Assembly: GCA_019911965.1 (NCBI GenBank)
Contig: JAIOJF010000025.1
Span: forward strand, 105,720-169,719
DNA from: Paracoccaceae bacterium
GTDB taxonomy: Bacteria; Pseudomonadota; Alphaproteobacteria; Rhodobacterales; Rhodobacteraceae
Reading direction: 5' to 3'
Length of the DNA stretch: 64,000 nt
The notes beneath the pieces are model-generated. The model ran no database searches and was not told where the DNA came from. It saw nothing but the letters and a program-made list of their open reading frames with translations. Position numbers and translations under genes: made by a program. Positions 53,475 to 63,248 of this stretch are shown here, one piece after another (positions within the stretch are counted from its first letter, which is position 1; the number at the start of each line of letters is the position of its first letter).

Positions 53475-54676
53475 TAGGCCATGCCGGCCTCGTCCATCCG
53501 CGCGCAGATATCGGGGAAATCAGCGGCGTTTCGCGCCTCGATGCCGATCAGGACCGAGCCGAAGTTGCGCGCCGATTTCTTCAGATATTCAAACCGGGTG
53601 ATATCGTCGTCCGGGCCGAGGATATTCAGAAACTCCATCAGCGCACCGGGGCGCTGCGGGAAGCGCAGGATGAAATATTTCTTCAGCCCGGCATATTTCA
53701 GCGCCCGTTCCTTGACCTCGGGCAGGCGTTCAAAATCGAAATTGCCGCCGGAGGTGACGCAGACCACCCGCTTGCCCACGATCTCGGGCGCAAGATCGCG
53801 CAGCGCATCGACCGACAGCGCTCCGGCGGGTTCCAGCACGATGCCCTCGACATTCAGCATTTCCAGCATGGTGCCGCACAGACGGTCCTCGGGGACGGCC
53901 AGCACATGTTCGCGCGGCACATCGCAGAGCGCCGTAAAATTCCGTGCGCCGATCCGCGCCACCGCCGCGCCATCGACAAAGGAATCGACCTTTTTCAGGG
54001 TCACCGGCTCACCGGCCTCGATCGCTGCCGCCAGGCTTTTGCCGCCTGACGGTTCGACAAAGCGGAACCCGGTATCAGGCGACAACGCCTTTAGATAGGA
54101 GACCATTCCCGCCGACAACCCGCCACCGCCAACCGGCAGGATCACCATGTCTATGCTTTCGGGGCTTTGTTCCAGCAATTCCACCGCCACGCTGGCCTGG
54201 CCCTCGATCACGTCGTCATCGTCGTAGGGCGACAGGAAGACCGCGCCTTCGGCCGAACAGAAGGCCTGCGCCGCCTTCATGGTGTCCTCGAAATAATCGC
54301 CGATCAGGCGGATTTCGATGGCGTCGCCGCCGAACATGCGGGTCTTGTCGACCTTCTGCTGTGGCGTGGTGATCGGCATGAAAACGATTCCCTTCGCGCC
54401 GAAATGCCGGCAGACAAAGGCCACCCCCTGCGCGTGGTTGCCGGCACTGGCACAGACGAAGCGGTTGCGCGACGGGTCGCGGTCCAGATGCTTGCGGATG
54501 GCGTTGTAGGCGCCCCTGATCTTGTAGGACCGCACCGGCGACAGATCCTCGCGCTTGAGGTAGATATCGGCATCATGAAGCTGCGACAAATGATCGTTGC
54601 GCTGCAGCGGTGTTTCCGCGAACAGCTTGCGCATTTCCCGGCGGGCCGCGATGGCCTGGGCGACGAAATCGGACAT
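53429..54676 (-). CDS. ilvA: Threonine ammonia-lyase
   Basis: IlvA deaminates threonine to 2-oxobutyrate for isoleucine. The 415-residue protein has the PLP lysine in RSYKIRGAYNAIR, the phosphate loop VGGGGLSAG, and a single C-terminal ACT-like domain (about 335-405, RFPQRPGALMEFLNIL). Enterobacterial IlvA has two such domains (about 514 residues), so regulation by isoleucine may differ. It overlaps the Hpt gene tail-to-tail by 46 bases. Confidence 0.94.
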   Translation of the reverse strand: MSDFVAQAIAARREMRKLFAETPLQRNDHLSQLHDADIYLKREDLSPVRSYKIRGAYNAIRKHLDRDPSRNRFVCASAGNHAQGVAFVCRHFGAKGIVFMPITTPQQKVDKTRMFGGDAIEIRLIGDYFEDTMKAAQAFCSAEGAVFLSPYDDDDVIEGQASVAVELLEQSPESIDMVILPVGGGGLSAGMVSYLKALSPDTGFRFVEPSGGKSLAAAIEAGEPVTLKKVDSFVDGAAVARIGARNFTALCDVPREHVLAVPEDRLCGTMLEMLNVEGIVLEPAGALSVDALRDLAPEIVGKRVVCVTSGGNFDFERLPEVKERALKYAGLKKYFILRFPQRPGALMEFLNILGPDDDITRFEYLKKSARNFGSVLIGIEARNAADFPDICARMDEAGMAYQDITGNEALSQFLI

Positions 54677-54773
54677 GGGGGCTTCCCTTATGGTGGCAGG
54701 AAAACCTGCACTGACGGGCCGGGCAGATCAACCCGTCGATTTGCCACGCGTGATCTGTCGGGCCGGGATCAGG

Positions 54774-55898
54774 TCAGAACCAGTTCACCTCGATATCCGC
54801 TTCGATGATGGTGACGCCCTGCACCGTGATCTGGTTGCTGGCACCGCCGGGCGCGTTGTAGGTGATGATGGTATCGCCACCGGAATACGAAAAGGCAACG
54901 CTGCCTGCCCCGGCACCGTTGGGGCCGTTGATGACGATCCGGTCCACGCCCGGTACGAAATCGGTGACGATGTCGTCGCCCTGATCGGTGGGTCCGTTCT
55001 GCATATCGAAATCGAAGATGTCGCTGCCTTTGCCGCCGGTCAGGGTGTCGTCACCGGCCCCGCCGCGAATGAAGTCATTGCCTTTTCCGCCGCGGATAAT
55101 GTCGTCGCCACCATTGCCCCAAAGCGTGTCATCGCCGTCTGATCCCCTGATCCGTTCGCTTCTGTCGCTGCCTATGATGGTATCGTCGCCGATGCCGGAA
55201 TTGATCTTTTGCGGTGAAAAGGCCGCGCCGCTGAAATCCAGATTGTCGTTGAATGTTGAGCCTTTCAGCGCTTCGACCGATCGCAGAAACACGCTGCCGC
55301 CTGTATGCACGACCACTCCTTGCGCGACGTCAAAGGTAAGGGTCGATTCCGCCTCGGAACAATCCAGCGTGTCGCCCCCGCGCCCGCCGATGAACCTGTC
55401 ATCGCCGTCACCCATGATGAACCAGTCGGCACCCGCAGCCCCGCGGATCAGATCGTTGCCGCCGGTCCCTTCGCAGGTATCGCCCTCGCCGGAGCCGTCA
55501 AACCGGATGCCATTGCCGGTGCCGGCATCCAAGGCGTCGAAGAATCCAGATGCGGTCGATGGCGACGGGTCGTCCTCGTCCAGATCGCGCAGGTCGAACA
55601 GCAGGCCGAAGCTGATGACCGTCAGGAAGTCGATCTCCTTTTTCTTGCCGGTGGCCCAGCTTGCAACGGTCATGTCGCTCACCTGGCCCGAGGCGGTGCC
55701 GTCGCCGTCATCCTGAAGGCCGGTGCCATGAAACGAGAGGTAATATTGCCCGCCCGGGACATTCATCGACCCCCCGGTGCCATCCGGGGAAAACCCCATC
55801 GACAGCAAGGGATCGGTGAGCAGATTGTACAGCAATCGCTGAAAAGTGGATGCAATGCCGGGCACAACTGCGCCGGTTGCTGTCATTAGTGCCCGCAT
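54774..55898 (-). CDS. RTX calcium-binding secreted protein
   Basis: The 374-residue protein has two blocks of GGxGxDxUx nonapeptides: residues about 143-180 (GGNDLIRGAAGADWF, GGRGGDTLDCS) and about 230-300 (DGDDTLWGNGGDDIIRGGKG, GNDFIRGGAGDDTLTGGKG). These bind calcium in a beta-roll. The C-terminus ends in a hydrophobic EVNWF-like tail, as in type I secretion substrates. No signal peptide and no secretion genes are nearby. The N-terminal 130 residues match nothing I recognise, so the effector function is unknown. AGGGGAA precedes the ATG. Confidence 0.88.
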   Translation of the reverse strand: MRALMTATGAVVPGIASTFQRLLYNLLTDPLLSMGFSPDGTGGSMNVPGGQYYLSFHGTGLQDDGDGTASGQVSDMTVASWATGKKKEIDFLTVISFGLLFDLRDLDEDDPSPSTASGFFDALDAGTGNGIRFDGSGEGDTCEGTGGNDLIRGAAGADWFIMGDGDDRFIGGRGGDTLDCSEAESTLTFDVAQGVVVHTGGSVFLRSVEALKGSTFNDNLDFSGAAFSPQKINSGIGDDTIIGSDRSERIRGSDGDDTLWGNGGDDIIRGGKGNDFIRGGAGDDTLTGGKGSDIFDFDMQNGPTDQGDDIVTDFVPGVDRIVINGPNGAGAGSVAFSYSGGDTIITYNAPGGASNQITVQGVTIIEADIEVNWF

Positions 55899-56049
55899 TG
55901 ATCAATTCCCCTGTCTGGAAAAAGTGGGCGATGCTAGCATGATCCGGGGATATCTCAAACTTTCATCGCACAACCGCGCCTGACCCTTGCCGCCGCCCGG
56001 CAAACCCAATAAACCGCGCCGGAACAATCCCCTTAGCGGAGCGCGCCCG

Positions 56050-57273
56050 ATGTCTGCCCCCAAAAAAGTCGTCCTTGCCTATTCTGGCGGTCTGGATACC
56101 TCGATCATCCTGAAATGGCTGCAAACCGAATATAGTTGCGAGGTGGTGACCTTCACCGCCGATCTCGGCCAGGGCGAGGAGCTGGAGCCGGCCCGCAAGA
56201 AGGCCGAGATGCTGGGGATCAGGCCGGAAAATATCCATATCGAGGATGTGCGCGAGGAATTCGTGCGCGATTTCGTGTTCCCGATGTTCCGCGCCAATGC
56301 GCTTTATGAAGGGCTGTACATGCTGGGCACGTCGATTGCGCGGCCGCTGATTTCCAAGCGGCTGGTCGAGATTGCGGCGATGACCGGGGCCGATGCGGTG
56401 GCGCATGGTGCAACCGGCAAGGGCAACGATCAGGTGCGGTTCGAACTGGCCGCCTATGCGCTGAACCCCGATATCAAGGTGATCGCGCCCTGGCGGGAAT
56501 GGGCGCTGACCAGCCGCACCAGGCTGCTGGAATTTGCCGAGCAGAACCAGATCCCGATCGCCAAGGACAAGCGCGGCGAGGCGCCGTTCTCGGTGGATGC
56601 CAACCTGTTGCACACCTCGTCCGAGGGCAAGGTTCTGGAAGATCCCGCCGAGCAGGCCCCCGATTACGTCTACCAGCGCACCGTGCATCCCGAGGATGCG
56701 CCGGATACGCCTGAATATATCGAGGTGACGTTTGAAAAGGGCGACGCGGTGGCGATCAACGGCGAGGCGATGTCGCCCGCGACGATCCTGACGGCGCTGA
56801 ATGAATATGGCCGGGTGCATGGCATTGGCCGGCTCGATCTGGTCGAGGGCCGGTTCGTCGGCATGAAGTCGCGCGGCATCTATGAGACCCCCGGCGGCAC
56901 CATCCTGATGGCAGCGCATCGCGGCATTGAATCGATCACGCTGGATCGCGGCGCGGCGCATCTGAAAGACGAGCTGATGCCGAAATATGCCGAACTGATC
57001 TATAACGGCTTCTGGTACAGCCCGGAACGCGAGATGCTGCAGGCGCTGATCGACCGCAGCCAGGAGTTTGTGTCCGGCACGGTGCGGCTGAAACTGTACA
57101 AGGGCACGGCCTATGTGGTTGGCCGCTGGTCGGACTACAGCCTTTATTCCGAGCAGCATGTGACGTTCGAGGATGACGCCGGTGCCTACGACCAGAAGGA
57201 CGCGGCGGGCTTCATCAAGATCAACGCGCTCCGCCTCAGGCTGCTGGCGATGCGGCAGCGGCGCGGCGGCTGA
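56050..57273 (+). CDS. argG: Argininosuccinate synthase
   Basis: ArgG joins citrulline and aspartate using ATP. The 407-residue protein starts at ATG 56050, giving the family opening [20 protein letters not shown] with the PP-loop. [19 protein letters not shown] and [20 protein letters not shown] are further signatures. With argJ it makes two arginine-pathway genes in the window. It is divergent from the RTX gene. Confidence 0.97.
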   Translation: MSAPKKVVLAYSGGLDTSIILKWLQTEYSCEVVTFTADLGQGEELEPARKKAEMLGIRPENIHIEDVREEFVRDFVFPMFRANALYEGLYMLGTSIARPLISKRLVEIAAMTGADAVAHGATGKGNDQVRFELAAYALNPDIKVIAPWREWALTSRTRLLEFAEQNQIPIAKDKRGEAPFSVDANLLHTSSEGKVLEDPAEQAPDYVYQRTVHPEDAPDTPEYIEVTFEKGDAVAINGEAMSPATILTALNEYGRVHGIGRLDLVEGRFVGMKSRGIYETPGGTILMAAHRGIESITLDRGAAHLKDELMPKYAELIYNGFWYSPEREMLQALIDRSQEFVSGTVRLKLYKGTAYVVGRWSDYSLYSEQHVTFEDDAGAYDQKDAAGFIKINALRLRLLAMRQRRGG

Positions 57274-57445
57274 TTTCGGCGATTTTTGCACAAAGGCAAC
57301 AACCGGAGGGAATTGCCGACGGTCGGGCCGGGCGGCTCGATTTACCGCGCGATCACTGGTATTGTTGACGGCATAGCAGCAATCCGCCGACAAGCGGGAT
57401 ATTGCCGGTAACCGATGGAACAATCGGACCCGGTGGAGCAGGTAA

Positions 57446-58426
57446 ATGCCGACAACCACAGTAAAGATTTACGAAGTGCCGAATTCCTATGTGGATTCCG
57501 GAACCAGCCCGACGATTTCGGGGGTTTTCACGATGGTTGTGGTCGACGGGGACACCCGCCTGCATAGCAGCGAGGCGTCCGATCCGGGTTCGTCGCAGAT
57601 CATCACCGTCGATGGCGGGGCGGTCAGTTCCTATCAGTTCTATTACGATGACGATATCACGATCAATGGCGGGCCCGAGACGATCAAGACCTTCCAGTTG
57701 GTGATCGGCGGGGTCACCCGGTCTTTCGTGATGAACGATGACGGCCCGAATATCCCCGGCGCAACCGTCGGAACGTCGTTCACGCTGGATTCGTATGCCA
57801 ATTATACCTCGATCCTTTACGCGGATATCGCCTGTTTCGTAAAAGGCACGCTGATCCGCACCGCGACCGGCCAGCGCCCGGTGGAAACCCTGGCGGTGGG
57901 CGATTTGATCGAGACGCTGGATCACGGGTTGCAGCCGATCCGCTGGATCGGGCGGTCCGACCTTTCGGTCCGCGAATTGCTGGTGCGCCCGCATCTGCGG
58001 CCCATCCGCATCCGCGCCAACAGTTTCGGGCCGGGCCTGCCGATACGCGATCTGGCGGTTTCGCCGCAGCACCGGATCATGGTGGATGGCTGGCGGCTGC
58101 AGCTTCATCTGGGGCTGGATCAGGCGCTTGCGCCCGCCAAGGCGCTGGTCGGGCATGACGGCATTTCGGTGGACAAGGACTGCGCCGATGTCAGCTATTT
58201 CCACTTCATGTTCGACCGCCACGAAGTGGTGATCTCCGAAGGCCTGCCAAGCGAGAGCTTCCTGTTCGGCGACACGATCCGCGACGGCATGGACCTGGAG
58301 CAATCGCGCGAAATCCTGGAATTGTTCCCCGACCTTGCGGCGTTGGCACCCGAGGCCGACAGGGTCGCGGCGCGCCCGATCCTGAAGCGGTTTGAAGTGG
58401 CCGCGCTGATCGGCAACGCCGCCTGA
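57446..58426 (+). CDS. Hint-domain protein (Hint_2)
   Basis: The 326-residue protein has an N-terminal beta-rich region (1-125) and a Hint domain from C130. The Hint motifs are IACFVKGTLIRTATGQRPVE, with C130 as potential nucleophile, and LAVSPQHRIMVDGW, which supplies the late histidine. Hedgehog/intein-like folds cleave or transfer the preceding chain; in marine alphaproteobacteria they occur on many surface proteins, often together with RTX repeats. No exported partner domain is visible here, so the substrate of cleavage is unclear. AGCAGGTAA precedes the ATG. Confidence 0.85.
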   Translation: MPTTTVKIYEVPNSYVDSGTSPTISGVFTMVVVDGDTRLHSSEASDPGSSQIITVDGGAVSSYQFYYDDDITINGGPETIKTFQLVIGGVTRSFVMNDDGPNIPGATVGTSFTLDSYANYTSILYADIACFVKGTLIRTATGQRPVETLAVGDLIETLDHGLQPIRWIGRSDLSVRELLVRPHLRPIRIRANSFGPGLPIRDLAVSPQHRIMVDGWRLQLHLGLDQALAPAKALVGHDGISVDKDCADVSYFHFMFDRHEVVISEGLPSESFLFGDTIRDGMDLEQSREILELFPDLAALAPEADRVAARPILKRFEVAALIGNAA

Positions 58427-58432
58427 GGCCTG

Positions 58433-59158
58433 TCAAGCCGGGCGCAGCGCGTGGGCCAGCATCCTTTGGTAATGGGGCTGGGCCGCGTCATGCACATCCC
58501 GAAGCGCATCCGCAACCGTGGGCAACGGGCCTTCGGGATCGGCGAACCCGGTTGACCGCCACACCGCGCCATACCAATGCGCCGCCCAGACCCCGTCCGC
58601 CGCATTGCCTCCGGCGGGCCATGTCAGCATCGCTTCCTGGAAATCCAGCCCGATGGCATCGCACAGCAGGGCGAGTGCCGCGCCCGGATCGGCGCGGATA
58701 TCGACCGAGTCCAGAACCGGCGGCGCGGTGCCGTTGCGCTGGCAGACGGCATCGAACAACTCGGCCTGCTGGCGAAAGCCGATATCGTCCAGCGTCGGGT
58801 TTTCGCGCTTGGCGGCGTAGCTGGCGATCACCCGGGCGGGATCGCGGATCAGGAACACGTTGGTCAGGCCGTCGATCCAGCCACGATCAAAGCCGGGGAT
58901 CATGTGTTGCGTCATATGTTTTTGATAAAACACCGTCTTACCGTTCGGCACCGGCCCGGTACAGGCGCGGATCACCGCCTCGGGGTCGCGCATGCCAGCA
59001 GCCAGGATGGCATCGCGCATCGGGTGGTCCAGCCCGGTGGCCTGCAGATAGGCGGCGTAGAACGGTTCATCCCAGACGGCGCAATCGCTGCGTTGCGCGA
59101 AGGCATACATCATCGCGGTAGACAGGTTTCGCGGCCCCGACCACATGGCGATCCTCAT
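58433..59158 (-). CDS. Sulfotransferase-family protein
   Basis: The 241-residue protein has a PAPS-binding-like 5'-phosphate loop MWSGPRNLSTAMMYAFAQR at the very N-terminus and, near residue 100, FLIRDPARVIASYA, the 3'-phosphate motif of sulfotransferases. It lies downstream of a class IV aminotransferase and its ATG overlaps that gene's stop (ATGA), so the two are translationally coupled. The acceptor substrate is unknown. Confidence 0.82.
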   Translation of the reverse strand: MRIAMWSGPRNLSTAMMYAFAQRSDCAVWDEPFYAAYLQATGLDHPMRDAILAAGMRDPEAVIRACTGPVPNGKTVFYQKHMTQHMIPGFDRGWIDGLTNVFLIRDPARVIASYAAKRENPTLDDIGFRQQAELFDAVCQRNGTAPPVLDSVDIRADPGAALALLCDAIGLDFQEAMLTWPAGGNAADGVWAAHWYGAVWRSTGFADPEGPLPTVADALRDVHDAAQPHYQRMLAHALRPA

Positions 59159-60063
59159 GGCTGCTGCGCCTTGATCAGATCGGCGTAGAGGCCGCGCAAG
59201 CGCAGGGTCATCGGCCCGGCCTGCCCGTCGCCGATGATCCGCCCGTCAATCCGGCCCACCGGGGTTTGTGCGCCGAAGGTGCCGGTCAGGAACGCTTCAT
59301 CCGCACTGTAGGTATCGACCAGCGAGAAATTCCGCTCGAAAACCGGGATGGCATTGGCGCGGCAGAGGTCGATCACATGTCGGCGGGTGATGCCGTTCAT
59401 GCAGTAATCGCCGGTCGAGGTCCAGACAGCGCCCTTGCGCACAATGAAGAAGTTGCAGGCATTGGTGGTGTTCACGAAGCCATGCACATCCAGCATCAGC
59501 GCCTCATCCGCACCGGCCTTTTCGGCGGCGATGCAGGCCAGCACGCAGTTCAGCTTGGAATGCGAGTTCAGCTTTGGGTCCTGGCTCATCGGCAGGCCAC
59601 GGATATGGGGCACCGTGGCAAGCCGGATCGGGCGCGGGATCGAGGGGCGCGAATGCTCCATGATGATCACGAAGGTCGGCCCCGAACGCGACAGCGAGGG
59701 ATGCTGGAACGGCTTCACCTTGACGCCGCGCGTGATCATCAGGCGGGCGTGAACATCCGATTGCATGTTGTTGGCTTCGCGTGTTGCCTCAAGCGCGGCG
59801 ATCACCCCGGCGCGATCCATGCCGATATCAAGGTCGATCGCTTTCGCTGCCTCGAACAAACGGTCCATATGCTCGTCCAGAAAGGCCCATCTTCCGTTAT
59901 ACAGGCGCAGTCCCTCCCAGACGCCATCGCCCAGCATGAAGCCTGAATCGTAGACCGACACGCGCGCCTGATCGCGCGGCACTAGCGCGCCGTTGACGTA
60001 GATCAGGATGGTTTCGTTGCGCGCGTCGTCTTCGGCCTGATGGGTGGTCACGTCCTGCTGCAT
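59155..60063 (-). CDS. Class IV (branched-chain/D-amino acid type) aminotransferase
   Basis: The 302-residue PLP enzyme is of fold type IV (IlvE/DAAT/ADCL). It has YDSGFMLGDGVWEGLRLYN near residue 40, the PLP lysine in NSHSKLNCVLACIAAEKAGA and EALMLDVHGFVNTTNACNFF. Unlike housekeeping IlvE it is coupled to a sulfotransferase gene, so it probably serves a special metabolite. The specificity is not clear from sequence. Confidence 0.88.
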   Translation of the reverse strand: MQQDVTTHQAEDDARNETILIYVNGALVPRDQARVSVYDSGFMLGDGVWEGLRLYNGRWAFLDEHMDRLFEAAKAIDLDIGMDRAGVIAALEATREANNMQSDVHARLMITRGVKVKPFQHPSLSRSGPTFVIIMEHSRPSIPRPIRLATVPHIRGLPMSQDPKLNSHSKLNCVLACIAAEKAGADEALMLDVHGFVNTTNACNFFIVRKGAVWTSTGDYCMNGITRRHVIDLCRANAIPVFERNFSLVDTYSADEAFLTGTFGAQTPVGRIDGRIIGDGQAGPMTLRLRGLYADLIKAQQP

Positions 60064-60217
60064 ATTCCCTCCGCTGTCCGTTTGGGGCGACGATAGGGGC
60101 GGTGCGGGGCAAGGGAAAGAGGTTTCAGAATGTCACCCTCGCGTGAGATCACGGCGTTGTCAGTTGCGCCCGGGCGCATGCCCGCGTCGAATGCCTGCAG
60201 ATACGAAAGGAAACACC

Positions 60218-60868
60218 ATGCAAGCCCTGCGCCCGGTTCTGTTGCTGATCGCCATCCTGTTCGGCATTGCCCTGCAAATGAACGCCGCCCATGCCCGCAA
60301 CATCCAGACCGCAATTTTCGCGGGGGGCTGTTTCTGGTGCGTCGAGGCGGATTTCGACAAGGTGCCGGGGGTGGTGGAAACCACTTCGGGCTTTACCGGC
60401 GGCACGATGGCGAACCCGACCTACAAGGATGTCACCAAGGGCGGCACCGGGCATTACGAAGCGGTGCTTATCCGCTTTGACGCCGACCGCGTCAGCTACC
60501 GCGAATTGGTGGATATCTTCTGGCGCACGGTCGATCCCCTGGATGCCGGTGGACAGTTCTGTGATCGCGGAGCCAGCTACCGCACCGCGATCTTCGCCAC
60601 ACCGTCGCAGCGCAGCGATGCCCTGGAATCGAAAGCCGCCGCCGAAAGTGCGCTGATGCGGCGGGTGGTAACAAAGGTTCTGCCCGTGGCGGCGTTCTAC
60701 CCGGCCGAGGCAAATCATCAGAATTACTACAAGGGCAACAAGCGCGTGATCACCCGGTTCGGCGTGGTCCGCCAGAAGGATGCCTACAAGAAATACCGCG
60801 ACGCCTGCGGGCGCGACCAGAGGGTGCGGGAAATCTGGGGCGATGCGGCGCCGTTCGCCGGGTCGTGA
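60218..60868 (+). CDS. msrA: Exported peptide-methionine (S)-S-oxide reductase MsrA
   Basis: MsrA reduces the S form of methionine sulfoxide. The 216-residue protein begins at ATG 60218 (after GAAAGGAAA) with a signal peptide (hydrophobic residues about 5-22, cleavage near AHA-RN). This suggests a periplasmic form for envelope protein repair. The catalytic cysteine is in FAGGCFWCVEADFDKVPGV, and HQNYYKGNKRVITRFG is the later signature. msrB is not in the window. Confidence 0.93.
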   Translation: MQALRPVLLLIAILFGIALQMNAAHARNIQTAIFAGGCFWCVEADFDKVPGVVETTSGFTGGTMANPTYKDVTKGGTGHYEAVLIRFDADRVSYRELVDIFWRTVDPLDAGGQFCDRGASYRTAIFATPSQRSDALESKAAAESALMRRVVTKVLPVAAFYPAEANHQNYYKGNKRVITRFGVVRQKDAYKKYRDACGRDQRVREIWGDAAPFAGS

Positions 60869-60890
60869 TGCCGGGCGAGATCAGGCCAGC

Positions 60891-61178
60891 CTACAGGAAC
60901 GCATAGGCGTTGTTCTGCAACACCATCTGCAGCGCGATGATCGCCACGAACACGATCAGCGGCGCCAGGTCCAGCCCGCCCATATCTGGCAGAAAACGCC
61001 GCACCCGCGAATAGAGCGGCTCCAGCAGCTGGTTCACGCCATACCACAATTGCGCCACCAGCGGCTGACGCAGGTTCAGCACCTGGAAATTGATCAGCCA
61101 GCTCATGATGATATGCGCGATAACGATGAATTTGACGATGTTGAGGATCATCATCAGGATCTGGATCAGGGAATACAT
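60891..61178 (-). CDS. YggT family membrane protein
   Basis: The 95-residue protein has two to three membrane helices and the YGGT motif in PLYSRVRRFLPDMGGLDLAPL. Homologues are linked to osmotic stress and cell division in several bacteria. It converges with msrA (22-base gap) and diverges from the thioesterase gene. Confidence 0.9.
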   Translation of the reverse strand: MYSLIQILMMILNIVKFIVIAHIIMSWLINFQVLNLRQPLVAQLWYGVNQLLEPLYSRVRRFLPDMGGLDLAPLIVFVAIIALQMVLQNNAYAFL

Positions 61179-61307
61179 GGCGGCCTTGTGCAGGAATTTT
61201 CGGTCTCCCAGACCTAATCAGCCAGCGCCGCCACCGCAAGCCCCCGCTTGCGGCTTGTCAAACCCCGCCGGTTGTCGCATTCAGGGCCGCCAGTTGCAGG
61301 AGGTCCG

Positions 61308-61838
61308 ATGTTTCCCGTTATTCGGTTGGTCAAGGAAATGGTCCGGTTTCGCCGCGCTGATCCGCTCGGCCCGGGCGAGGTTCACATGTCCGATCACATC
61401 TGCTGGCCGTGGGATCTCGATGTCTGGATGGAGATGAACAACGGCCGTGCGCTGACGCTGTATGATCTTGGCCGCCTGCCGATGTTTCGCCGGGCCGGGA
61501 TTCTGGCCGCGTTGCGCCGCCGGGATTGGGGCATGGCGGTGGCGGGGGCCTCGATCAGGTATCGCCGCCGTATACACATTTTTCAGAGATTCCGCATGCA
61601 AAGCGTGATACTGGGCTGGGATCAGCGGTTCATCTACGTTCAGCAAACCATGTGGCGCGGCGATGAGGCGGCATCATCAACCCTGATGCGGATGGCGGCG
61701 ACTTGCGAAAACGGCATCCTGCCGCCCCCGGTAATGGCCGCCGAACTCGGCTGGCCGGAGCAATCCCCGCCGCTGCCGGACTACGTTTCGGCGTGGATCG
61801 GGGCCGACGCCCAGCGCCCCTGGCCGCCTGAGGTCTGA
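61308..61838 (+). CDS. Thioesterase-like protein (4HBT_2 / THEM6 type)
   Basis: The 176-residue protein has a hot-dog-fold signature: PWDLDVWMEMNNGRALTLYD, in which WxxDxxxHMNN-type spacing puts the catalytic Asp and Asn, then GMAVAGASIRYRRRIHIFQ. The start is the ATG at 61308 after a perfect AGGAGG seven bases upstream. It is probably an acyl-CoA thioesterase. It precedes an MFS gene by about 70 bases. Confidence 0.85.
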   Translation: MFPVIRLVKEMVRFRRADPLGPGEVHMSDHICWPWDLDVWMEMNNGRALTLYDLGRLPMFRRAGILAALRRRDWGMAVAGASIRYRRRIHIFQRFRMQSVILGWDQRFIYVQQTMWRGDEAASSTLMRMAATCENGILPPPVMAAELGWPEQSPPLPDYVSAWIGADAQRPWPPEV

Positions 61839-61907
61839 CGGGAAACCCCTTGCGCGGTGGCGTTGAAAGCTGTCTTATCCGGAAAACGAAAACCGGGGGG
61901 ACAAGCG

Positions 61908-63248
61908 ATGCTGGATCGCGCACAGAAAAAGGGTATCTGGGGCTGGATGCTGTTCGACTGGGCCAGCCAGCCCTACAACACCCTGCTGATCACGTTCATT
62001 TTCGCCCCCTATTTCACCTCGGCGGTGGTCGGTGATCCGGCGCAGGGTCAGGCGGTCTGGGGCTATACGGTTGGCATCAGCGGGCTGATCATTGCCGTGC
62101 TGGCACCGATCCTCGGGGCCTATTCCGACCGGACCGGGCCACGCCGGCCGTGGATATTCCTGTTCTCGGTGATGTATGTCGTCGGCTCGTTCGCGTTGTG
62201 GTGGGCGGTTCCTGGAATGGTGGATTACACCTGGATCCTGATCTTCTTTGCCATCGGCCTGATCGGCATGGAATTCGCTACCATCTTCACCAATGCCTAC
62301 CTGCCCGAGCTTGGCCCGGAAGACGAAGTTGGCCGCCTGTCCGGCAATGGCTGGGCGCTGGGCTATGTCGGCGGGTTGATAACGCTGATCGTGATGCTGC
62401 TGTTGCTGGCGGAAAACCCCGAAGGCAAGACCATGCTGGGCACGCCGCCGATGTTCGGGCTGGATCCGGAAACCCGCGAAGGCACGCGTTCGGTCGGTCC
62501 GCTGACGGCAATCTGGTACGTGATCTTCATCATTCCGTTCTTCTTGTGGGTCAAGGACACGCCGAAACGCAAGGATGCCACCGTTGCCATCACCAGCGGG
62601 CTGAGCGAGGTCTGGCAGACCCTGAAATCGCTGCCGAAGAAGAAAAGCCTGTTCGCCTATCTGGGCGCATCGCTGTTCTACCGCGACGGGCTGAACGGCA
62701 TCTACACCTTCGGCGGTATCTATGCCGGCGGCGTGCTGGGCTGGTCGGTGGTGGAAATCGGGATTTTCGCCATTCTGGCGATCATCTCCGGCGCGTTGTT
62801 CGCCTGGCTGGGCGGCAAGGCGGATCATGCGATGGGGCCGAAACCGGTGATCCTGGCGTCGATCTATGTGCTGATCGCGGTGGTGCTGCTGATCGTGCTG
62901 GTGGATCGTGACAGCGTGTTGTTCATGCCGGTTGGCCCGGAATCCAGCCTGCCGGACATCACCTTCTACATCTGCGGCATCATCATCGGTGCGGCGGGCG
63001 GTACGATCCAGTCGGCCTCGCGCACGATGATGGTGCGTCAGGCCGAACCCGGCAAGATGACCGAGGCGTTCGGCCTTTACGCGCTGTCGGGCAAGGCGAC
63101 GGCATGGCTGGCACCGCTGGCGATTGCGGTGGTCACGGATATCTCCAACAGCCAGAGCATCGGCGTGACACCGATCCTGGTGCTGTTCATCCTGGGCCTG
63201 ATCCTGCTGGCCTGGGTTTCGCCGACCGGTGACGCGAAGAAGACATGA
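61908..63248 (+). CDS. MFS transporter (UMF1/Atg22-like)
   Basis: The 446-residue protein has about 12 membrane helices. The start at 61908 follows GGGGGG and gives MLDRAQKKGIWGWMLFDWAS. A GTG at 61857 would add 17 residues with no clear role. WMLFDWASQPYNTLLITF at the N-terminus is the UMF1/Atg22 family hallmark, and AYSDRTGPRRPW is the MFS loop. Substrate is unknown. The mepA start overlaps its stop (ATGA). Confidence 0.88.
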   Translation: MLDRAQKKGIWGWMLFDWASQPYNTLLITFIFAPYFTSAVVGDPAQGQAVWGYTVGISGLIIAVLAPILGAYSDRTGPRRPWIFLFSVMYVVGSFALWWAVPGMVDYTWILIFFAIGLIGMEFATIFTNAYLPELGPEDEVGRLSGNGWALGYVGGLITLIVMLLLLAENPEGKTMLGTPPMFGLDPETREGTRSVGPLTAIWYVIFIIPFFLWVKDTPKRKDATVAITSGLSEVWQTLKSLPKKKSLFAYLGASLFYRDGLNGIYTFGGIYAGGVLGWSVVEIGIFAILAIISGALFAWLGGKADHAMGPKPVILASIYVLIAVVLLIVLVDRDSVLFMPVGPESSLPDITFYICGIIIGAAGGTIQSASRTMMVRQAEPGKMTEAFGLYALSGKATAWLAPLAIAVVTDISNSQSIGVTPILVLFILGLILLAWVSPTGDAKKT

